A DNA stretch of 51,816 bases. Origin: Colwellia sp. (GTDB taxonomy: Bacteria > Pseudomonadota > Gammaproteobacteria > Enterobacterales > Alteromonadaceae). The notes beneath the pieces were generated by a model, which was not told where the DNA came from, ran no database searches, and saw only the letters and a list, made by a program, of their open reading frames with translations. Location of the stretch: NCBI GenBank assembly GCA_022969175.1, contig JALJPB010000025.1, positions 1-51,816 on the forward strand, written 5' to 3'. This document shows positions 46,406 through 51,816 of this stretch, piece by piece (the first letter of the stretch is position 1; the number at the start of each line of letters is the position of its first letter). Position numbers and translations under genes: made by a program.

Positions 46406-46442
46406 TAGGCAGAAAACTTTTTACAATAAGTGGTTAAATAAG

Positions 46443-49124
46443 ATGTTCGTAAAATTAATAACAAAGTTGTTTGGTAGTCGTAACGATAGATTATTAAAAC
46501 AAATGAATAAAGAAGTTATCAAAATAAATGCGCTAGAGCCTGTTATAGAAGCACTAAGTGATGAAGAATTAAAGGCTAAGGCAACAGAGTTTAAAAGTCG
46601 TTATGATGAAGGTGAAACTCTAGAGTCTCTTTTACCTGAAGCTTTTGCTGTCGTTCGTGAAGCGAGTAAACGTGTATTTGGAATGCGTCACTTTGATGTG
46701 CAAATGCTTGGTGGCATGGTACTTAATGACGGTAAAATTGCCGAAATGCGCACAGGTGAAGGTAAAACGTTGACCGCAACATTACCTTCTTATTTACATG
46801 GTTTAACGGGTAAAGGCGTTCATGTTATAACCGTCAACGATTACCTTGCCACACGTGATGCCGATTGGAGTCGCCCTTTATTTGAATTTTTAGGTTTGAC
46901 TGTTGGTTGTAATGTTGCCGGAATGGCACCCCAAGATAAACAAGCCGCTTATCAAGCATCAATCACTTATGGTACAAATAACGAATTTGGTTTTGATTAC
47001 TTGCGCGATAATATGGCTTTCTCGCCGGAAGAACGCTCACAAAAAGCATTAAGTTTTGCCATTATTGATGAAGTTGATTCAATCTTAATTGATGAGGCGC
47101 GAACTCCCTTAATTATATCTGGTCAAGCCGAAGATAGCTCTGAAATGTATCGTATGGTTAACACTATAGTACCAACGTTAGAGCAACAAGAAGAAGAAGA
47201 TAAAGAAGACGAAGAAAGCACTGGTGATTACACCATTGATGAAAAAAGCAAACAGATATACTTAACTGAACGTGGACAAATTCGCGTTGAACAAATAATG
47301 CGGGACAAAGAGTTAATTCAAGACGGCGAGTCATTATTCTCTGCAGCAAACATTACTTTACTTCACCATGTTATGGCGGCATTGCGTGCTCATAAACTGT
47401 TCATGAAAGATGTCGACTATATTGTTAAAGAAGATGAAATCGTTATTGTTGATGAACATACTGGTCGTACTATGGATGGCCGTCGATGGTCTGAAGGCTT
47501 ACATCAGGCAGTTGAAGCTAAAGAAGGTGTAAACGTTCAAAACGAAAACCAAACCCTTGCATCAATCACCTTTCAAAATTATTTTAGATTGTATGGCCGT
47601 TTATCGGGAATGACAGGTACAGCAGATACCGAAGCATTTGAGTTTTCACATATCTACGGTTTAGAAACGGTAATTATCCCAACTAACCAACCGATGATCC
47701 GTGATGATAGATCAGATCTTATTTATCTTACCGCTGAAGAAAAATATGAAGCTATCTTAGAAGATATCAAAGATTGTGTCGAGCGAGGTCAACCGGCTTT
47801 AGTAGGTACAATCAGCATCGAAAACTCTGAATTTTTATCAAATCTATTAAAGAAAGAAAAGATAAAGCATAAAGTACTAAACGCTAAATTCCATCAACAA
47901 GAAGCAGAAATAGTTGCTGACGCTGGTAAAGTTGGTTCGATAACTATAGCGACCAATATGGCCGGCCGTGGTACTGATATCGTATTAGGCGGTAATTTAA
48001 CTGCCACTTTAGATAAACTTGTTAATCCAACCGACGATCAAATAGAGAAAGTTAAAGCTGATTGGCAAATTGAACACGACAAAGTGCTTGAGTTAGGTGG
48101 CTTACATATTGTTGCTACTGAACGTCATGAGTCACGCCGAATAGATAACCAGCTTCGAGGGCGCTCTGGTCGACAAGGTGATTCTGGTTCAACTCGTTTC
48201 TACCTATCAATGGAAGATTCACTAATGCGAATTTTTGCCTCTGAACGTATTGCCAATATGATGCGTAAATTAGGTATGGAACACGGTGAAGCTATCGAGC
48301 ATCCATGGGTAACTCGTAGTATTGAAAATGCTCAACGTAAAGTTGAAGGCAGAAACTTCGATATGCGTAAACAGTTATTAGAGTTTGATGATGTTGCCAA
48401 CGACCAACGTAAGGTTATTTACGAACAACGTAACGAATTACTTGATGAAGAACAAATCGGTGATGTGATTCAAGCAATTCGCGGTGATGTTATCAATGGC
48501 GTTATTGATCAACATATTCCACCACAATCACTCGCTGAAATGTGGGATGTTAGTGGTCTTGAAGAGCGTATTAAAGGTGAATTTAATACCGGATTACCCC
48601 TTCAAAAATGGTTAGATGAAGATAGTAAACTGCATGAAGAAAGTTTACGTGAAAAAATTGTCGCTGATTTTGAAAAAGCTTATACCGATAAAGAAGAAAT
48701 GGTCGGGGCAGATGTTATCCGTCAATTTGAGAAAGCGGTAATGTTGCAAAGTTTAGATTCTCATTGGAAAGAACACTTAGCGGCTATGGACCACCTACGT
48801 CAAGGTATACACCTGCGTGGTTATGCTCAGAAAAACCCTAAGCAAGAATACAAACGCGAATCTTTCGAGCTGTTTAGTGAAATGCTAGAGAACTTGAAAT
48901 ATGACGTTATAGGTATTTTAAGTAAAGTTAGAATTCAAGCTGAATCAGATGTTGAAGCTGTAGATGAACAGCGTCGGAAATCTGAAGAAGTGCCAAAAGA
49001 ATTTACTCATCAAGCTGCAGATGGCACTAATGACAAACCTTCAATGCCACGAGTAGGCCGTAATGTACCCTGTCCATGTGGTTCAGGTAAAAAGTATAAA
49101 CAATGTCATGGCAAACTTTCTTAA
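46443..49124 (+). CDS. secA: Preprotein translocase ATPase SecA
   Basis: ATP-driven motor that pushes unfolded preproteins through SecYEG. 893 residues, near the E. coli length. Walker A GEGKT (105-109), with Lys108 as in E. coli; the DEAD-like Walker B is [24 protein letters not shown] and [15 protein letters not shown] belong to the second helicase domain, with [18 protein letters not shown] as motif VI. An acidic insertion ([11 protein letters not shown], about 246-260) is typical of the family. The C-terminal zinc tail [14 protein letters not shown] (877-890) binds SecB. A hairpin upstream and a strong terminator downstream bracket it. Confidence 0.99.
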   Translation: MFVKLITKLFGSRNDRLLKQMNKEVIKINALEPVIEALSDEELKAKATEFKSRYDEGETLESLLPEAFAVVREASKRVFGMRHFDVQMLGGMVLNDGKIAEMRTGEGKTLTATLPSYLHGLTGKGVHVITVNDYLATRDADWSRPLFEFLGLTVGCNVAGMAPQDKQAAYQASITYGTNNEFGFDYLRDNMAFSPEERSQKALSFAIIDEVDSILIDEARTPLIISGQAEDSSEMYRMVNTIVPTLEQQEEEDKEDEESTGDYTIDEKSKQIYLTERGQIRVEQIMRDKELIQDGESLFSAANITLLHHVMAALRAHKLFMKDVDYIVKEDEIVIVDEHTGRTMDGRRWSEGLHQAVEAKEGVNVQNENQTLASITFQNYFRLYGRLSGMTGTADTEAFEFSHIYGLETVIIPTNQPMIRDDRSDLIYLTAEEKYEAILEDIKDCVERGQPALVGTISIENSEFLSNLLKKEKIKHKVLNAKFHQQEAEIVADAGKVGSITIATNMAGRGTDIVLGGNLTATLDKLVNPTDDQIEKVKADWQIEHDKVLELGGLHIVATERHESRRIDNQLRGRSGRQGDSGSTRFYLSMEDSLMRIFASERIANMMRKLGMEHGEAIEHPWVTRSIENAQRKVEGRNFDMRKQLLEFDDVANDQRKVIYEQRNELLDEEQIGDVIQAIRGDVINGVIDQHIPPQSLAEMWDVSGLEERIKGEFNTGLPLQKWLDEDSKLHEESLREKIVADFEKAYTDKEEMVGADVIRQFEKAVMLQSLDSHWKEHLAAMDHLRQGIHLRGYAQKNPKQEYKRESFELFSEMLENLKYDVIGILSKVRIQAESDVEAVDEQRRKSEEVPKEFTHQAADGTNDKPSMPRVGRNVPCPCGSGKKYKQCHGKLS

Positions 49125-49142
49125 CAGTTTGCAGGTAGTTAG

Positions 49143-49166
49143 AAAAGCGGCTTAGCCGCTTTTTTT
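49143..49166 (+). terminator. Strong intrinsic terminator after secA
   Basis: AAAAGCGGC, loop TTA, GCCGCTTTT and a run of seven T. It ends the secA transcript; the following Nudix gene needs its own promoter or readthrough. Confidence 0.93.
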
Positions 49167-49213
49167 ATGCTTATTTAACAACAAATAACTTTTTGTATAT
49201 ACAGGAAATAGTA

Positions 49214-49609
49214 ATGACATCAATTGTACATGTAGCGGTTGGGGTAATTTATAGAGAGAAAAAAGTATTTCTAACCAAGCGTGCGATAAATGCTCATCAA
49301 GGAGGTAAATGGGAGTTTCCTGGGGGTAAGGTAGAACAAGGTGAAACAGTTAGCCAAGCATTAGCTAGGGAGCTTAAAGAGGAGGTTGGTATTGAAGTAC
49401 TATCTTGTCAACCGCTTACAGTGATTAAACACGACTATGGTGATAAACAGGTATGTTTGGACGTATTTATCGTAGATAATTTCTTATTTGAGCCAAAGGC
49501 GTTGGAAGGTCAAGAACAGGCTTGGTACAAGATTGAACATCTAGACAAATTAGATTTTCCTGAGGCAAATAAAGAAATAGTTAGTTTGCTAACTGCTCAA
49601 TATTGTTAA
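49214..49609 (+). CDS. mutT: MutT-type Nudix hydrolase (8-oxo-dGTP diphosphatase)
   Basis: Hydrolyses 8-oxo-dGTP to the monophosphate and so prevents A:T to C:G mutations. The start at 49214 is chosen because AGGAAA lies seven bases before it; a TTG start at 49193 would add seven residues. The 131-residue length is that of MutT. The Nudix box is complete: Gly38, Glu44, Arg52-Glu53, Glu56-Glu57 and Gly59 (GGKVEQGETVSQALARELKE and EVGI). GKWEFPGGK is the usual lead-in. Position after secA matches E. coli, which supports orthology. Convergent with yacG. Confidence 0.93.
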   Translation: MTSIVHVAVGVIYREKKVFLTKRAINAHQGGKWEFPGGKVEQGETVSQALARELKEEVGIEVLSCQPLTVIKHDYGDKQVCLDVFIVDNFLFEPKALEGQEQAWYKIEHLDKLDFPEANKEIVSLLTAQYC

Positions 49610-49677
49610 ATTTTATTAATTTTTTATACTAAAGTATAGTTACATAAAAGATGTATGGCTAAATGGCTAGTTGCACC

Positions 49678-49914
49678 TTATTCTGGCTCGACAAAAAATT
49701 TATTATTCATTAAAAACTCATCCTCTAAGGCATCAAGCATTTCCTCAGTCAGCGGTGTATCACTTTGAGAACGTTGAGATATTTTATGGTTTTCATCCGC
49801 CCAATCACCAAGATCTAGTAATCGACAACGCTCACTACAAAATGGCTTGAATAAACTTTCCGGTTGCCAAATTACTTCTTTTTGGCATTGAGGACAAGGA
49901 ACTTTTAAGGTCAT
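49678..49914 (-). CDS. yacG: DNA gyrase inhibitor YacG
   Basis: Small zinc protein that binds GyrB and inhibits gyrase in E. coli. 78 residues. Four zinc cysteines: Cys7 and Cys10 (CPQC), Cys26 and Cys30 (CSERC), followed by [11 protein letters not shown], the family signature. The C-terminal acidic tail is disordered-looking. In E. coli it forms a unit with zapD and coaE; here 278 bases with a REP-like element separate it from zapD, so it may have its own promoter or suffer reduced readthrough. Confidence 0.95.
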   Translation of the reverse strand: MTLKVPCPQCQKEVIWQPESLFKPFCSERCRLLDLGDWADENHKISQRSQSDTPLTEEMLDALEDEFLMNNKFFVEPE

Positions 49915-50052
49915 AATTTAACTTTTCTTAATTGCTAATACTTAATTACTAATGCTTAATTATACACTCTATATTTTGTACATAAAATTATTTCAGGGTG
50001 TTTTAGTAAAATAATTAACGTGAACTCGGTATAAGCAAATAATATTATTATA

Positions 50053-50130
50053 GTCATCCCCGAGGTGTTTTTTTCGGGGATCTCGCGTTTAAATGGCAAA
50101 GATTCCGGCCTAAAATATTACCGGAATGAC
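50053..50130. repeat. REP/MITE-like element with two hairpins between yacG and zapD
   Basis: A 78-base segment bounded by GTCAT and ATGAC. Hairpin one pairs ATCCCCGA (50056-50063) with TCGGGGAT (50074-50081); hairpin two pairs ATTCCGG (50102-50108) with CCGGAAT (50121-50127). Similar double-hairpin repeats with GTCAT...ATGAC ends are scattered through many proteobacterial genomes. A genome copy count would prove it; only one copy lies in this window. Confidence 0.75.
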
Positions 50131-50192
50131 GAAGCGTAGAATAAATAACTTAAACCTAGTTAGGGGGTAATTACAACAGAGAAGAAAGTGAT

Positions 50193-50939
50193 TTAGCAAC
50201 TGGCAAGCTGAAATTCAGTGGCTTGGTTTGAATATCGTCTGCCACTTTCTTCACATGGCAGCATAAACCTAATTGAATAACGAAATTTATTACCACTGAC
50301 ACTTGGGTAATATTGAGCGTTTTGTGGAACTTTTATTCTCAAAAGTAAAATACCTTCGCCGCTGTCTTGGTAGAAACCACTTTCGGTTTCAATTTTTTTA
50401 AACTCACCACGCTGACGGATAAATTTAAGTATTAGGAATAAAGCCTTTCGAACATAGTCGAGTAATGAAATCCAATGGCGAATGTCTTTAGCTATTGTCT
50501 CTGTTTTTTGATTTATCCAAAAATGTAGTTGCGGTAAATCAAAACTCGAATTACCCCCTTGAATAGCGAAGCGTTGTTTCAAAGAACTAATTAATTTATC
50601 TTCTTTAAGCTGCCACCAAGTAGGGCTGTTACCTTTTAACTGGCAAGACAATTGAACTGTTTGTTGGATGTTTTCACTAATTGCACTACTATCTATCGCA
50701 GGAGATTTTGACCAAATCACTAGGTTTTGTTCAATTTTTTCAAGATCTTTAATGAGATCACCACGAATATCATTTCGGTCAAGGCAATCTATAATTGAGA
50801 ACAAAGCATTAAAAAAAACTTGATGATAGTTAGTTATATTTTCAGGCAAGCAGTTGTCAACCTGAGAGAATAACTGCTCAAGTTTTAGATAATTACGTAT
50901 TCTCTCATTAAGCGGGTGCTCATATAATATAGTGGTCAT
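50193..50939 (-). CDS. zapD: Cell division protein ZapD
   Basis: Cytoplasmic protein that binds the FtsZ C-terminal peptide and bundles FtsZ filaments. 248 residues, family length. The N-terminus YEHPLNERIRNYLKLEQLF is the family hallmark; WSKSPAIDSSAI and FDLPQLHFWINQ in the middle, then RKALFLILKFIRQRGEFKK and a strand-rich C-terminus with IRFMLPCEESGRRY. All-helical domain first, beta domain last. It lies 96 bases after coaE on the same strand, so co-transcription is likely. Its target is the conserved tail of ftsZ in the same window. Confidence 0.95.
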   Translation of the reverse strand: MTTILYEHPLNERIRNYLKLEQLFSQVDNCLPENITNYHQVFFNALFSIIDCLDRNDIRGDLIKDLEKIEQNLVIWSKSPAIDSSAISENIQQTVQLSCQLKGNSPTWWQLKEDKLISSLKQRFAIQGGNSSFDLPQLHFWINQKTETIAKDIRHWISLLDYVRKALFLILKFIRQRGEFKKIETESGFYQDSGEGILLLRIKVPQNAQYYPSVSGNKFRYSIRFMLPCEESGRRYSNQATEFQLASC

Positions 50940-51035
50940 AGAGTATTGCGTTGATGCCTAAAAGTGGTTGAATTTTGTTCAATGATTTGTATTATCTTAA
51001 CCATAGTTAAATAAAATGGCTAATTTTTTCCATTT

Positions 51036-51644
51036 TTATTTTAATTGAACATATTGGTGATAAAGAGAATCAAGATATTTTACTTGTTTTATGGTGAAGC
51101 TTAAATCGAAGTTACTATTATCAATAACATCATCAGCAGCGTTTAATCGATCACTTCTAGAAATTTGACTAGCAATGATCGATTTTATTTCGATTTCACT
51201 ACTAGTATCCCGTTTTAATGACCTGATAATTTGCTCATTTTCCGTGATATCTATAACCAGCACACGATCAACAATATTATCGAGTTTATTTTCTAAGAGT
51301 AAAGGAGCAACTAAGAGACAGTAGGGACTGCTACTTGACTCAATGTCTTCAAGTATTTTATTACGAATAATAGGGTGTAATAATTGATTAAGCCATATTT
51401 TGTCTTCTGAATTGCTAAATATACGAGTTCGAAGTAGTGAGCGGTTAAGTTGGCCAGAGCTATCAAGATAGTCATCGCCAAAATGCTCAATAATACTTCG
51501 TAAAGCGGTAGTGTTCGGCTCAACGACTTGGCGGGCGACAATATCCGCATCAATAATATCTATACCTAATTGAGCAAACATATTGGCAACCGTTGTTTTC
51601 CCGCTACCAATACCACCCGTTAAACCTACAATAAATGAAGTCAT
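51036..51644 (-). CDS. coaE: Dephospho-CoA kinase CoaE
   Basis: Phosphorylates the 3'-hydroxyl of dephospho-CoA, the last step of CoA synthesis. 202 residues. P-loop GGIGSGKT (10-17); DIIDADIVARQVVEP carries the substrate-binding Asp; LLVAPLLLEN and VLVIDITENEQIIRSLKRD form the lid region. It is first of the coaE-zapD unit on this strand. The region directly upstream (to the right) lacks a clear ribosome site and does not look like the prepilin peptidase gene pilD that normally precedes coaE in this lineage. Confidence 0.96.
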   Translation of the reverse strand: MTSFIVGLTGGIGSGKTTVANMFAQLGIDIIDADIVARQVVEPNTTALRSIIEHFGDDYLDSSGQLNRSLLRTRIFSNSEDKIWLNQLLHPIIRNKILEDIESSSSPYCLLVAPLLLENKLDNIVDRVLVIDITENEQIIRSLKRDTSSEIEIKSIIASQISRSDRLNAADDVIDNSNFDLSFTIKQVKYLDSLYHQYVQLK

Positions 51645-51654
51645 GAATATCTAT

Positions 51655-51816
51655 TTAATGCCTCGCTTCCGTTGGACGTGGGGGGTTTCCGTAGCAGGGT
51701 GCTTGATACCCTTGGCCATATTTGTACCTAGCACCATTTATGGCGTTTGGAGATTGCATACTGAGTTTGGACATTGGTCCCCAATGATCTGTTTTTCCAG
51801 TTGTGGTTATCGACTT
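51655..51816 (-). other. G+C-richer open segment at the window edge, unidentified
   Basis: On the minus strand an open frame of 53 codons enters from outside the window and ends at TAA (51655-51657), ten bases before coaE. Its end reads YGQGYQAPCYGNPPRPTEARH in part, hydrophilic and rich in Pro, Gly and Tyr, unlike the hydrophobic C-terminus of PilD. The forward strand is also open from ATG at 51658. Base composition is clearly richer in G and C than anywhere else here. It may be the end of an inserted element, a dispersed repeat or an orphan gene; I cannot identify it. Confidence 0.3.

Noticed and set aside
51658..51816. Forward open frame at the right edge
   Set aside because: It starts in the short leader of coaE, has no ribosome site, and is likely a by-product of the G+C-rich composition.

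Overview
The window looks like chromosomal DNA from a marine, cold-adapted-type gammaproteobacterium of the Alteromonadales, most like Colwellia. This is inferred from the AT-rich coding style, the single complete dcw cell-division cluster in gammaproteobacterial order, and the downstream order lpxC, DUF721 gene, M23 peptidase, secA, mutT, yacG, zapD, coaE. No rRNA, tRNA, CRISPR array, prophage or intact insertion sequence is visible.

Positions 1-26030 are an accessory half made of short transcription units. In order they are: the start of a signal peptidase I gene (minus strand, cut by the window edge) divergent from argR; a two-gene unit with a small membrane protein and a membrane-anchored XRE repressor; an AraC-type regulator with a multi-span membrane domain; a membrane-anchored amidohydrolase; an exported NTF2-like protein; a minus-strand pair of bacterial PH-domain membrane proteins (YdbS/YdbT type); a P-loop kinase overlapping a periplasmic solute-binding protein; an exported Cys-type sulfatase; topoisomerase III; a TonB-like anchored protein with twelve perfect EQV repeats; a DUF3291 protein; an exported S9 peptidase; small conserved proteins; a GNAT acetyltransferase; a minus-strand saccharopine dehydrogenase pair that fits a lysine degradation route; an exported GH63-type glycosidase; an SDR gene broken by a one-base frameshift; and a TauE/SafE exporter.

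Positions 26031-43712 are the dcw cluster: mraZ-rsmH-ftsL-ftsI-murE-murF-mraY-murD-ftsW-murG-murC-ddlB-ftsQ-ftsA-ftsZ. The genes are tightly packed, many with 1-8 nt overlaps. Together they make UDP-MurNAc-pentapeptide and lipid II and build the divisome. The mraZ leader carries a good sigma70 promoter followed at once by three TGG boxes at exact 10-bp spacing, the expected MraZ autoregulatory operator. A second, inverted pair of such boxes lies further upstream.

Positions 43713-51816 continue with lpxC (own promoter), a convergent DciA/DUF721 gene, an M23 peptidase where enterobacteria have secM, secA, a MutT-type Nudix hydrolase, and minus-strand yacG, zapD and coaE. A 78-bp REP/MITE-like element with two hairpins separates yacG from zapD. 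The last ~160 bp are visibly richer in G+C, do not look like the prepilin peptidase gene usually found next to coaE, and may be the edge of an insertion.

I found no convincing new multi-gene system. The best leads are the membrane-anchored HTH pair with its palindromic TGTCAT sites, the EQV-repeat TonB-like protein with a triple TTTGTAC motif upstream, the double MraZ box arrangement, and the foreign-looking sequence at the right edge.
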